NCBI GenBank assembly: GCA_015257125.1
Contig: JABZKU010000024.1
Coordinates: forward strand, 1-38,168
Reading direction: 5' to 3'
Length of the DNA: 38,168 nucleotides
From: Prevotellaceae bacterium
GTDB lineage: Bacteria > Bacteroidota > Bacteroidia > Bacteroidales > Bacteroidaceae
Positions within the stretch are counted from its first letter, which is position 1. Each line of letters opens with the position of its first letter. Positions 15,478 to 23,121 of the stretch are shown here, in pieces. A program made the position numbers and the translations under genes. A model generated the notes under the pieces. The model was not told where the DNA came from. It saw only the letters and a list, made by a program, of their open reading frames with translations, and searched no databases.

Positions 15478-16518
15478 ATGAAAGATTCTCCCTCCGTTGA
15501 CACCACGGTGTCGAATGCAACACCGCGTGCCGAAAAGCGCACGAATTCCGTTCCCCTCACCGCTCACCTCAGTCTGATCGGCGCCGCCACCTTTTGGGGC
15601 TTGATGTCTCCGCTCGGCAAGGATGCGATGACCCACGGGTTTGACGGCATCGACATGGTGTCGTTTCGTGTGGCGGGTGGTGCACTGCTCTTTTGGATCG
15701 CCTCCTTGTTCGTGCCGCGCGAAGCTATTTCGCGGCGCGACATCCTGTGGCTCTGCGTGGCCGCGGTGTTCGGACTGGTGGGCAACCAATGTTGTTTCAC
15801 GGTGGGACTGAGTCTCACTTCGCCCATCAATGCCGGGATTGCCACCACGTCGATGCCAATTTTCGCCCTCGTGCTTTCGGCCTTGGTGTTGCGCGAACCC
15901 GTGACGTGGCGCAAGGCCGTCGGGGTGGCGCTGGGCTGCATGGGGGCGCTGCTCTTGGTGTGGTCGAGTGCGCGTGCCGCCGGGGCGAGTGTCGGGACGG
16001 GCAATTTGCGCGGCGACCTGCTGTGTCTGGCGGCGCAATTCTCCTATTCCATCTATCTCACTGTCTTCGGCCGATTGGCGAAGCGCTATTCGGTGGTGAC
16101 GGTCAACAAGTGGATGTTCCTCTCGGCGACGTGCATCATTTGGCCCTTCACCGGTGCGCATGTGCTGTCGACGCCGTGGGCGGAGGTGCCGCTGAAAACC
16201 TATGCCGAGACGGCCTATGTGGTGGTGTGCGGCACGTTTGCGGCCTATCTGCTCATGATTCGCGGCCAACAGGTGTTGCGCCCCACGGTGGTGAGCATGT
16301 ACAACTATGTGCAGCCCATTGTGGCGGCTTTGGTGAGCATTCTGCTCGGCCTGGCGGTGCTGACGGTGACGCACGCCGTGGCCGCGGCGCTGATCTTCAC
16401 GGGCGTGGCGATGGTGACGCTCTCTAAATCGCGGCGCGACCTGAACCGAGCTGCAGCAGAGGGCACACCGACCGACGCGGCGGCGGAAAACAAGCGGAGC
16501 GGTGCGGGCTTCGATTGA
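15478..16518 (+). CDS. EamA/DMT-family inner-membrane transporter
   Basis: The 346-residue product has about ten hydrophobic segments in two homologous halves, as in the drug/metabolite transporter superfamily. Typical EamA blocks are visible: LIGAATFWGLMSPLGK at the first helix, FGLVGNQCCFTVGLSLTSPINAGIATTSMPIFALVLSALVLREPVTW across the end of the first half, and GQQVLRPTVVSMYNYVQPIVAALVSILLG in the second. A hydrophilic N-terminus of about 28 residues precedes helix 1. Substrate is not predictable; many relatives export amino acids or metabolites. The 25-nt gap suggests co-transcription with the preceding gene. A weak hairpin CTCCCCAA/TTGGGGGAG follows the stop (16527-16556). Confidence 0.9.
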   Translation: MKDSPSVDTTVSNATPRAEKRTNSVPLTAHLSLIGAATFWGLMSPLGKDAMTHGFDGIDMVSFRVAGGALLFWIASLFVPREAISRRDILWLCVAAVFGLVGNQCCFTVGLSLTSPINAGIATTSMPIFALVLSALVLREPVTWRKAVGVALGCMGALLLVWSSARAAGASVGTGNLRGDLLCLAAQFSYSIYLTVFGRLAKRYSVVTVNKWMFLSATCIIWPFTGAHVLSTPWAEVPLKTYAETAYVVVCGTFAAYLLMIRGQQVLRPTVVSMYNYVQPIVAALVSILLGLAVLTVTHAVAAALIFTGVAMVTLSKSRRDLNRAAAEGTPTDAAAENKRSGAGFD

Positions 16519-16571
16519 CTTGTTGACTCCCCAAGGAATGTTTGTGGTTGGGGGAGAAAAAGTATTCGCCC

Positions 16572-16602
16572 TTGTGTGGGTTGGTATGTTTTAGTATCTT
16601 TG
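16572..16602 (+). promoter_or_regulatory. Promoter of the outer-membrane barrel gene
   Basis: TTG at 16572-16574 and TATCTTTG at 16595-16602 are spaced by 20 nt, an almost ideal Bacteroidetes -33/-7 promoter, 23 nt before the ATG at 16626. Confidence 0.75.
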
Positions 16603-16625
16603 CAGGGTGTTTTAATTCGTCTTTT

Positions 16626-17213
16626 ATGAAAAAGAATTTCCTCTTCCTCAAGAAGTATCTTTTCCTGACGGCTTTGCTCTGCCTTGGAATTATTCGTTCC
16701 GCTGCACAAGATGTGGCTCCCACGGTGGAAAGTGGGTGGCGTGCCGAACTGGGACTGTTTTATGCCGGTGTCAGCTACGAGCAACGCGTGGCTTCACGGT
16801 TTAGTTTGGTAGGTCATTTCGAGCTTTTCCCCGAATGGGGAAGAATGGTTTATGGCAATCCGAACATGAAGTTCGGAGGGCTCGTACCGGCGTTTCAATT
16901 GGAAGGACGCTGGTATTATTCCGGAGTACGTCCCGGAAATGCCGGTGGATACTTGGCATTGCGTTCAGACCTTGCCTGGAACAATGCTCGTTTGTTCGGT
17001 GCAGCGAAATATGACGACTACCATGTGGTTTCCTGCGGTTTAGATGCCGGTTGGGGTTACAATCTTAGTTTGGGCAAGCAATGGACCGCTTTCTCGTATA
17101 TTGGACTCGGTTTGCCAAAGTGGGATTTCTATCGCACTCCCATTACTGGCCGTTGGGAGCGTGGGCGCAATTGGAATTTAGTGCTTGATCTTGGCATCGG
17201 CTATCGGCTGTAA
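16626..17213 (+). CDS. Small outer-membrane beta-barrel protein, putative
   Basis: The 195-residue product has a signal peptide (MKKNFLFLKKYLFLTALLCLGIIRSAAQ) followed by alternating amphipathic strands rich in Gly, Tyr and Trp (WRAELGLFYAGVSYEQRV, FQLEGRWYYSGV, GGYLALRSDLAWN, SYIGLGLPKWDF) and a terminal strand LVLDLGIGYRL that ends in an aliphatic residue rather than the classic Phe. This is the pattern of small 8-strand outer-membrane proteins. The start at 16626 was chosen because it opens the signal peptide and follows a strong promoter; the frame itself extends to 16542. No specific family recognised. Confidence 0.65.
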   Translation: MKKNFLFLKKYLFLTALLCLGIIRSAAQDVAPTVESGWRAELGLFYAGVSYEQRVASRFSLVGHFELFPEWGRMVYGNPNMKFGGLVPAFQLEGRWYYSGVRPGNAGGYLALRSDLAWNNARLFGAAKYDDYHVVSCGLDAGWGYNLSLGKQWTAFSYIGLGLPKWDFYRTPITGRWERGRNWNLVLDLGIGYRL

Positions 17214-17224
17214 ACTTTCTTGTC

Positions 17225-17351
17225 GCCGAAGTGCCGCTGCGCTGAATTCGTCTCGGCATACCGCGACACGCCAACACGCATAGCCGGAAAAGCAACACTG
17301 CACCGGCGTAGTAAAAGTCCGACGTTTCACTGCAAACGTCGGACTTTTATT
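17225..17351 (+). pseudogene. 3' remnant of a lost paralogue plus its terminator
   Basis: This 127-nt stretch matches 19105-19231 with about eight substitutions and no indel. In the downstream copy the match begins inside the last codons of the lipoprotein gene (AEVPLY, stop); here the same codons survive as AEVPLR followed by a stop, directly after an unrelated gene. The simplest reading is that a paralogue of the lipoprotein once ended here and was deleted, leaving its last codons, 3' UTR and terminator, now probably used by the gene at 16626. Confidence 0.65.
17313..17348 (+). terminator. Terminator after the outer-membrane barrel gene
   Basis: A perfect 15-bp stem AAAAGTCCGACGTTT with its complement around CACTGC, ending in TTTTATT. 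Identical to the hairpin at 19193-19228. Confidence 0.85.
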
Positions 17352-17426
17352 GATGTTCGGACTAAGCTCTTTTTCAGTGAAGGCCGGAGACTTAGCAATG
17401 AGAGGGCATGGTCTGTATCCATCTCA

Positions 17427-17539
17427 CTTGGGAATGTAGTTGATAACTACATTTGTTAGTACTGATTTTGGGTGGTTCATTCTCTTGGGAATGTAGTAGT
17501 TCTCAATGTTATAGTGAGTTTGTTTTTTGTACTGATTTT
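17427..17539 (+). repeat. Imperfect tandem duplication upstream of the 17624 gene
   Basis: CTTGGGAATGTAGT occurs at 17427 and 17484, and GTACTGATTTT at 17459 and 17529, in the same order, so a unit of about 55-70 bp was duplicated and then diverged. The first unit also holds a small perfect hairpin, GTAGTT-GAT-AACTAC (17436-17450). The rest of the 410-nt gap (17214-17623) holds the remnant at 17225 and a promoter. Confidence 0.6.
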
Positions 17540-17562
17540 AATTCAGACTCATCCTATTTTTC

Positions 17563-17570
17563 TATCTTTG
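17563..17570 (+). promoter_or_regulatory. Promoter -7 box of the 17624-19125 gene pair
   Basis: TATCTTTG matches TAnnTTTG and is followed by TGCCGAAG, about 53 nt before the ATG at 17624. No well-placed -33 TTG. Confidence 0.6.
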
Positions 17571-17623
17571 TGCCGAAGTTTAATTATCCCCCTTTCTGAA
17601 ATCCCCTAAAAAGAACTTGTTTC

Positions 17624-18367
17624 ATGAGATCCACCTCGTTTGTTCTGTCCGTCCTCTTTTGGATGGTAGGCCTGGCACTTTGCGCTGCGCCGCAGGTGAC
17701 TTTGCGAGAACGCGCAAGTGCTTTCCCGCTGATCACCGAAAAAGACGAGTCTGAAATCATCGCGCCCTATGCGTGGCGGCTTCCGGTCGTTCCGCTCAGC
17801 TTGGACAACCGCGAGATTCGCAATTTTGCCAAATATCCCGCCTTGCCTTCGCTCTCCGGAGGGAAACTCACCGTGCGCGTTTTGGTCGTCGGCGACACCG
17901 TCGCGGTGCACCAAGACCTCATGGATGATTTCGCCAAACGCTGCCGCACTACGCTGGGACTTGGTGTGCGTACCGCGCCGAAACTCTTCGGCATCAAGGG
18001 CATGCACGTCTACGGGGTGCAGAAAGACGGCAGTCGACAGGCGGTGGACAAACAAGTCACCTTGCACCTTCCGGGATTTGAGAAGGCCGAGAAGCCTCTC
18101 CACTACAAAGGACAAACGGGCCGCCTCGTGCTGTGCGAATACTACGAGAGCCACAGGGGCGACCTCCTCTTGGATGCTGCCAATGCGCGTCCCGAAATTT
18201 TCGGTGAACTGCGTCCGGTGGTAGACTTCCATTTTCCTGTTGAGCTTCGACGAGCCTATGCTTGGCTTTTGCTCGAAATCGAAATGGAAGACGGCACCAA
18301 ACTTTCCACTTCGTTGCAACACTACGACGAACAAACGTCCATTCTTGACCATCCTGCCAGATCATGA
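17624..18367 (+). CDS. Exported protein of unknown function, paralogue of the next gene
   Basis: The 247-residue product has a signal peptide (MRSTSFVLSVLFWMVGLALCAAP) without a clear lipobox, then a mixed alpha/beta body. I do not recognise the family. A block LTVRVLVVGDTVAVHQDLMDD followed by APKLFGIKGMHVYGVQKDG aligns with FQVLAVGDTIYRQKESD and APRLFGVKELSVLGIDSRG in the next protein, so the two are diverged paralogues. The stop overlaps the next start by 4 nt (ATGA), indicating translational coupling and likely joint function at the envelope. No catalytic motif is visible. Confidence 0.7.
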   Translation: MRSTSFVLSVLFWMVGLALCAAPQVTLRERASAFPLITEKDESEIIAPYAWRLPVVPLSLDNREIRNFAKYPALPSLSGGKLTVRVLVVGDTVAVHQDLMDDFAKRCRTTLGLGVRTAPKLFGIKGMHVYGVQKDGSRQAVDKQVTLHLPGFEKAEKPLHYKGQTGRLVLCEYYESHRGDLLLDAANARPEIFGELRPVVDFHFPVELRRAYAWLLLEIEMEDGTKLSTSLQHYDEQTSILDHPARS

Positions 18368-19125
18368 AACTCATCCATTCCCTCTTTTCGCTCTCTCTCC
18401 TGCTCGCTTTGAGCGGACTCTTCTGCACCACTGCCTGCCAAGACGATGCTGAACCGACGCAGCGCGCCGGACTCATCAGCACCGACTCGCTCATTCATGC
18501 GGCCAAGGTCTACGATGGCAAGGCATTCGAGCACGTTGTTTCCACAACGGCGGCCGGCCTTCGCGTGAGCGAGCCCCGACGTGTCGTCCCGATGTTGCCC
18601 CGACAGCTCCACGTCGAGATGGAAGGCAAGACTATATTTCGCCGTCACAACCTTCCGTCGGTGTCGGCTTATTCTTTTCAGGTGCTGGCCGTCGGTGACA
18701 CGATCTACCGACAAAAAGAAAGCGACGCACAGTTCAATGCTGATCTCGATGCGCTTTTCCACCAGTCTATCAGTATTGCCCCTCGACTCTTCGGGGTGAA
18801 GGAACTTTCGGTGCTCGGGATCGACAGCAGAGGAAAGACACACGACCTGGGCAACTACTCCTATCCCTTGTTGCGCGGCGTGAGAATATACATGGCCTTC
18901 CGCTCAAGAGAGGGCGTTTTCCACGAGCATTACGAAGCAGCGCGCGTCGATACGTTCAGCGTAAAAGACGATTTGCTCTTAAAAACGAAGGCCGAGCCTT
19001 CTTTGTACGTGCCTTCCTTCCGCCTGTTGGTGTGGGACCGGCCGGCCGACGATTACACTAAGCTCCGCTTCACGCTGACACTCGTGGACGGCCGCAGCTT
19101 GGTTGCCGAAGTGCCGCTGTACTAA
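18364..19125 (+). CDS. Putative lipoprotein of unknown function, paralogue of the preceding gene
   Basis: The 253-residue product has a signal peptide with two candidate lipobox cysteines (LSGLFC and TTAC; C21 or C25), so a lipid anchor is likely, unlike its coupled partner at 17624. The body shares the VGDT... and APRLFGVKELSVLGID blocks with that partner. The C-terminus SLVAEVPLY is of interest because the last codons recur as a remnant at 17225-17351, pointing to a third, deleted member of the family. Function unknown; a paired envelope complex is a reasonable guess. A strong terminator follows at 19193. Confidence 0.7.
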   Translation: MKLIHSLFSLSLLLALSGLFCTTACQDDAEPTQRAGLISTDSLIHAAKVYDGKAFEHVVSTTAAGLRVSEPRRVVPMLPRQLHVEMEGKTIFRRHNLPSVSAYSFQVLAVGDTIYRQKESDAQFNADLDALFHQSISIAPRLFGVKELSVLGIDSRGKTHDLGNYSYPLLRGVRIYMAFRSREGVFHEHYEAARVDTFSVKDDLLLKTKAEPSLYVPSFRLLVWDRPADDYTKLRFTLTLVDGRSLVAEVPLY

Positions 19126-19231
19126 TCTCGTCTCGGCATGTCGCGACACGCCAACCCGCATAGCCGGAAAAGCAACACTGCACCGGCGTAGTAAAAGTCC
19201 GACGTTTCACTGCAAACGTCGGACTTTTATT
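19105..19231 (+). repeat. Gene-end plus terminator repeat, copy 2
   Basis: This contains the last codons of the lipoprotein gene, its 3' UTR and terminator. It matches 17225-17351 at a constant offset of 1880 bp, with mismatches clustered near the stop codon. Confidence 0.8.
19193..19228 (+). terminator. Terminator of the 17624-19125 gene pair
   Basis: Perfect 15-bp stem AAAAGTCCGACGTTT with its complement, CACTGC loop, ending in TTTTATTT. Confidence 0.88.
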
Positions 19232-19313
19232 TGCGTTTGAGCAGAGACGTTCGGCTTTCATGGTGGGGGAGAGGCGGTGCGAGCGCAGTCGCCGCGGACG
19301 GGTCTCACTATTT

Positions 19314-19396
19314 GTGGGTAGTGAAAAAGGAGATTTGTAGGTTGTAAACGAGATTTTCGGCGAAAGTGACTGATAAATCTCCTTTTTTTTACCCAC
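19314..19396. repeat. Long inverted repeat upstream of the TonB receptor promoter
   Basis: The left arm (19314-19336, GTGGGTA...AAAAAGGAGATTT) pairs with the right arm (19375-19396, AAATCTCCTTTTT...ACCCAC) over about 20 bp with a 3-nt mismatch and a 38-nt loop; the loop itself contains TTTCG/CGAAA. The right arm carries eight Ts. It could be a terminator, a small RNA or an operator-like site. It accounts for part of the 384-nt gap 19126-19509; the stretch 19232-19313 shows nothing I can name. Confidence 0.6.
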
Positions 19397-19405
19397 TTTT
19401 GGGTA

Positions 19406-19436
19406 TTGTGCAGGAGAGAAATAGTGCGGAACTTTG
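19406..19436 (+). promoter_or_regulatory. Promoter of the TonB-dependent receptor gene
   Basis: TTG at 19406-19408 and GAACTTTG at 19429-19436 are spaced by 20 nt. The -7 box has one change from TAnnTTTG. It lies about 74 nt before the ATG at 19510. Confidence 0.55.
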
Positions 19437-19457
19437 CACCGAGAAATAAAACATAGC

Positions 19458-19495
19458 GAGGAAGTCGCCGCATCGATGCGATCGTTCCTCTTTTT
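19458..19495 (+). terminator. Terminator-like hairpin in the leader of the TonB receptor gene
   Basis: Outer stem GAGGAA (19458-19463) with TTCCTC (19485-19490), inner palindrome CGCATCGATGCG (19469-19480), then five Ts (19491-19495), only 14 nt before the start codon and downstream of the promoter. Its position suggests transcription attenuation or a structure that limits translation. Confidence 0.55.
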
Positions 19496-19509
19496 AAGAT
19501 CCAATTTAC

Positions 19510-22017
19510 ATGAAAAAAGTTTTTACCCTATTCTTGTTGGCGCTGTTGATGCTCTTTATGGGGGGCTCAACCGCCACGGCCGCGCCCGACGACCGACCGG
19601 CGCACATCGTGGGGCATGTGCGCAACTCCGCCACGGGCGAGTTCTTACCCCGCGTCTTGGTAACGGTGAAAGGACACCGCATTTCGGTGTCGACCGACGT
19701 GACCGGACACTTCATGCTCAAAAATCTACCTATCGGCGCCTTGCAGGTCGAAGTGGACGTGCCCGGCTTTGTGCCGCAGACACACAAGGTTACAACAAAA
19801 CCAGATGCTACGCTGGTTGCTGACTTTGAGCTCGTTCCGCAAGGTGTGTCGCTCGGCGATGTGGTGGTGTCGGCCACACGCAATGTGACGAAACGCCGCT
19901 TGGCACCGACACTCGTGAATGTGCTCGATGCCAAAATCTTTGACAACACGCAAAGTTCGTTCCTCTCGCAGGCGCTGAAGTACCAACCCGGCGTGCGCGT
20001 GGAAGATAATTGCCAGAACTGCGGTTTTTCGCAGGTGCGCATCAACGGTTTGGAAGGACCTTACTCGCAAGTGCTCATCGACTCGCGTCCCGTGTTCAGC
20101 AGTTTGGCGGGCATCTACGGTTTGGAACAAATTCCGACCAACATGATCGAGCGTGTCGAGGTGATGCGCGGCGGCGGTTCGGCGCTCTTCGGTTCGTCGG
20201 CCATCGCCGGTGTGATCAATGTGATCACGAAAGATCCCACGGCCTCCTCGGCGGCGGTGTCGCACGAGATTCGCGGCATCGGTGGACTGAACACGTTTGA
20301 GAACAACACCAACCTCAATGCCACCTATGTGACGGACGACAACCAATTCGGCCTCACCTTCTTCGGACAGCTGCACCATCGTTCGCCTTACGACCGCAAC
20401 GGCGACGGCTATTCGGAAATGCCGAAGCTCGACGGCAACAACGTGGGTTTGCGCGGCTTTGCTCGCCTGAGCGAACTTTCGCGCTTGACAGCAGAGCTGC
20501 ACAATACGCGCGAGTTTCGCCGCGGCGGCGACCGCTTTGACAGCGAGCCGCACGATGCACACACGGCCGAACAGCTTCGCCACAACAACCTGACGGGAAG
20601 TTTGAACTATAGCTTCATCTCGCCCGACACGCGCCACCGTGTCAACGCCTTTGCCTCATTTATGAAGGTGCAGCGCGAAAGTTACTACGGCGGTGGTGAA
20701 ACCCCCGTGTCGGATTTTCTCGAAAAGGCCAAAACCACTCCGCTCACACCCGAAGAGACGGCCGAAATGAACAAGCGTATGGTGAGCTACGGCCGCACGA
20801 AGGGCTACACCGGCGTGCTCGGCGCGCAATATGCCTACGACTTTGCCCGCCTGCTCTTCATGCCCTCGCAATTCACCGTGGGCGTGGAATACAATCACGA
20901 CGATTTGGAGGACAAGAGCGGATTCCGCACGAACTACCTCAAACAAAACGTGCACACCACTTCGGCTTATCTGCAAAATGAGTGGAAGACGGCGCAGTGG
21001 AGCTTCCTCGTGGGCGGCCGTTTGGACAAGCACTCGCTGCTCGACCACGCCATTTTGAGTCCGCGCGCCAACGTGCGCTTCAATCCCACCCCCGACTTGG
21101 TGCTGCGCGCCAATTACAGCGCCGGATTCCGCGCTCCGCAAATCTTCGACGAGGACTTGCATGTGGACAACGCCGGCGGTGATCTGATCTTGATCGAGAA
21201 TGCAAAGAACCTCCGCGAGGAGCGTTCGAACAGCTTCAGCCTTTCGGCCGACTGGTACACCCGTTTGGGCGCCGACTGGCAGTTGAACCTCACGGCCGAG
21301 GCGTTCTACACCGAACTCCACGATGCCTTCAACCTCACGCAGGCGGAACGCGACGGTGTGATTGTGAAAACCCGCACCAACTCTTCGGGTGCGAAGGTAG
21401 TGGGCGCGAGCCTCGAAGGCCGCCTCACGCTGCCGAAGTATTGGACGTTGCAGGCCGGTGCCACGTACCACCGCAGTCAGTGGAACGATGCACAGCAGTG
21501 GAACGAGAACGACGCCTACACCACGCGCCGCATTTATCGCACGCCCGACGTGTACGGTTATTTCGTTTCGACCTTCACCCCGATGAAGCACCTCGACATC
21601 TCGTTCACCGGTAACCTCACGGGTTCGATGTTGGCCGGCCACGAAATTCCGACTGACTACGCCAAGGATGCCAACGGCGAGGACGACCTGACGAAGCCCA
21701 CGGGCTTGACCGAATATGAAGGTCGCCCCTCGGCCACGGTGCGCCACGACCGCGTGATGAGCGGTGAGGGACAGGACAATGTAACGGTGCTCGGTCCGCG
21801 CACGTTCAAGACGCCCGTCTTCTTCGAATGCGGACTCAAGGTGCAATACACCTTGCCGATTCGCAACTACTACAAGGCACAGATTTACGCCGGGGTGCAA
21901 AACCTCTTCGATGCCTACCAAGATGACTTCGACCGCGGCCACCCCCGCGATTCGGCTTACATCTACGGTCCGATGGCTCCCCGCAGTTATTTTGCCGGTG
22001 TGCGTTTGTCGTTCTGA
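19510..22017 (+). CDS. TonB-dependent outer-membrane receptor with CarboxypepD_reg-like domain
   Basis: The 835-residue receptor starts with a signal peptide (ending near ATAAP, residue 25), then a carboxypeptidase-regulatory-like beta-sandwich (HIVGHVRNSATGEFLPRVLVTV..., to about 115), a plug domain (SLGDVVVSATRN...VRINGLEGPYSQVLIDSRPV...IERVEVMRGGGSALFGSSAIAGVINVITK) and a 22-strand barrel ending in YFAGVRLSF, with the terminal Phe needed for barrel assembly. The plug carries two cysteines in NCQNCG (C168, C171), a pattern I associate with metal-chelate or haem/siderophore-type receptors, though the ligand is not proven. No SusD partner follows. Leader hairpin and upstream inverted repeat suggest regulated expression. 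Confidence 0.88.
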   Translation: MKKVFTLFLLALLMLFMGGSTATAAPDDRPAHIVGHVRNSATGEFLPRVLVTVKGHRISVSTDVTGHFMLKNLPIGALQVEVDVPGFVPQTHKVTTKPDATLVADFELVPQGVSLGDVVVSATRNVTKRRLAPTLVNVLDAKIFDNTQSSFLSQALKYQPGVRVEDNCQNCGFSQVRINGLEGPYSQVLIDSRPVFSSLAGIYGLEQIPTNMIERVEVMRGGGSALFGSSAIAGVINVITKDPTASSAAVSHEIRGIGGLNTFENNTNLNATYVTDDNQFGLTFFGQLHHRSPYDRNGDGYSEMPKLDGNNVGLRGFARLSELSRLTAELHNTREFRRGGDRFDSEPHDAHTAEQLRHNNLTGSLNYSFISPDTRHRVNAFASFMKVQRESYYGGGETPVSDFLEKAKTTPLTPEETAEMNKRMVSYGRTKGYTGVLGAQYAYDFARLLFMPSQFTVGVEYNHDDLEDKSGFRTNYLKQNVHTTSAYLQNEWKTAQWSFLVGGRLDKHSLLDHAILSPRANVRFNPTPDLVLRANYSAGFRAPQIFDEDLHVDNAGGDLILIENAKNLREERSNSFSLSADWYTRLGADWQLNLTAEAFYTELHDAFNLTQAERDGVIVKTRTNSSGAKVVGASLEGRLTLPKYWTLQAGATYHRSQWNDAQQWNENDAYTTRRIYRTPDVYGYFVSTFTPMKHLDISFTGNLTGSMLAGHEIPTDYAKDANGEDDLTKPTGLTEYEGRPSATVRHDRVMSGEGQDNVTVLGPRTFKTPVFFECGLKVQYTLPIRNYYKAQIYAGVQNLFDAYQDDFDRGHPRDSAYIYGPMAPRSYFAGVRLSF

Positions 22018-22103
22018 TCGGCCGGCAGATCATCGTCTCACGGGGTTATATTATTGACCGCGACGACGCACCCTTTCTTCGCACAGCGGTGACGAAGACA
22101 GCA

Positions 22104-22140
22104 GCGCATAGTTTCAAATTTGGAACTATGCGCTTTTTTA
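22104..22140 (+). terminator. Terminator of the TonB receptor gene
   Basis: A perfect 10-bp stem GCGCATAGTT with AACTATGCGC around a 10-nt loop, followed by seven Ts. The loop contains the -33 TTTG of the next promoter, so terminator and promoter overlap. Confidence 0.85.
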
Positions 22141-22151
22141 TTGTACCTTTG
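22119..22151 (+). promoter_or_regulatory. Promoter of the YqiA-like hydrolase gene
   Basis: TTTG (22119-22122) and TACCTTTG (22144-22151) are spaced by 21 nt: a full Bacteroidetes consensus promoter, starting a leader of about 100 nt. Confidence 0.8.
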
Positions 22152-22157
22152 CAGCAC

Positions 22158-22254
22158 ATCATGGAAATAGCATGTGAAGTGGGCGTAGGATAACCATGCC
22201 GGAAAGTAACTTCTCATGCTATTTCTTTTTATAGGAAATAGTCTGTTCTTCACG
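22158..22254 (+). promoter_or_regulatory. Structured leader with alternative hairpins (candidate attenuator or riboswitch)
   Basis: GAAATAGCATG (22164-22174) is perfectly complementary to CATGCTATTTC (22215-22225), which is followed by TTTTTATA, a terminator-like arrangement with a 40-nt loop. The same CTATTTC (22219-22225) can instead pair with GAAATAG (22235-22241). The two structures exclude each other, the usual architecture of a switching leader. The loop (22175-22214) matches no riboswitch consensus I know. Confidence 0.45.
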
Positions 22255-22854
22255 ATGAAAAAAATACTCTTTCTTCACGGTTTCGCTTCGAGCGGCCACA
22301 ACGGCACGGCGATTATGCTGCGCGAACAACTGTATGCCGACGGAGTGACGGTCATCGCGCCCGACATTCCCGTGATGCCGGCCGAGGCGATGCCGTTTCT
22401 CCGCCGGCTGGTGGCCGACGAAGCCCCCGATCTGATCGTCACCGCTTCGATGGGCGGACTTTACGGCGAACAGTTGCGCGGCATTCCCCGCATACTGATC
22501 AATCCCGCGTTCACGATGGCGAAAAACCTGACGTTCGGCGGCATGGGACACCGCGAATTTTTCAACAAACGCCAAGACGGCGCGAAGGAGTTTAAGGTGG
22601 ATCGCACGATGATCGACCAGTTTCGCGAATTGGAGAAACAACTTTTCAAGGGCATCACCGCCGAGGAGAAAGCACTTGTGTGGGGCTTGTTCGGTGCGCA
22701 CGATAAGCGCGTGAATCATCAGAAAGATTTTGCGAAACACTACGGCAAGGCGCAGATGGTGGTCTTCGACGGCGAGCATTCGCTCAACGGCGCGGTGGTT
22801 TCGGCCGTGGTGCTGCCGCTGGTGCGCCGCCTGTTGGAGTTGCCGGTGCATTGA
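22255..22854 (+). CDS. YqiA/YcfP-like alpha/beta-hydrolase (UPF0227 type)
   Basis: The 199-residue cytosolic protein has the small alpha/beta-hydrolase pattern: oxyanion strand LFLHGFASSG (residues 4-13), nucleophile elbow in TASMGGLYGEQL (S of SMGG), and a C-terminal segment with GAHDKRVNHQKDFAKHY and the catalytic-type His in FDGEHSLNG. This matches the YqiA/YcfP esterase-like family; the natural substrate is unknown. The frame begins at 22216, but the ATG at 22255 gives the family N-terminus MKKILFLHGF, and the upstream codons fall in the structured leader. It is monocistronic: its own promoter upstream, strong terminator downstream. Confidence 0.85.
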   Translation: MKKILFLHGFASSGHNGTAIMLREQLYADGVTVIAPDIPVMPAEAMPFLRRLVADEAPDLIVTASMGGLYGEQLRGIPRILINPAFTMAKNLTFGGMGHREFFNKRQDGAKEFKVDRTMIDQFRELEKQLFKGITAEEKALVWGLFGAHDKRVNHQKDFAKHYGKAQMVVFDGEHSLNGAVVSAVVLPLVRRLLELPVH

Positions 22855-22965
22855 TGCCGGCGCAGCGCCGTGTTCTCCGCGGTTTCGGCTCCCGTTTCGG
22901 GCGGTCGCTCCCGATGAAGCAGAAAAAGTGGCCTACTTTCTGCAAAAAGCAGCCAAGTTTCGACG

Positions 22966-23004
22966 AAAAACGCTCAACTTTCTTCCAAAAGTTGGGCGTT
23001 TTTT
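22966..23004 (+). terminator. Terminator of the YqiA-like gene
   Basis: AAAAACGCTCAACTTT pairs with AAAGTTGGGCGTTTTT with a single wobble or mismatch, then TT. It lies 111 nt after the stop. Confidence 0.8.
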
Positions 23005-23121
23005 GGGCTCCCTACACTGCATTTGCATACGAAATGCGTGCGAAATTGATAATTTCGCAACTAAAACAGGTCGAAAGCGAGACAATGGCGAAAATAATTG
23101 CGCAGAAAAACAAGTAGAATG

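Noticed and set aside
19232..19509. Cobalamin or other known riboswitch before the TonB receptor
   Set aside because: I looked for the conserved B12-box and TPP core and found neither; only a terminator-like hairpin and an inverted repeat are supported.
20656..21942. A 428-codon open frame antisense to the TonB receptor gene
   Set aside because: Shadow of a clear gene on the other strand; no recognisable domain or start context.
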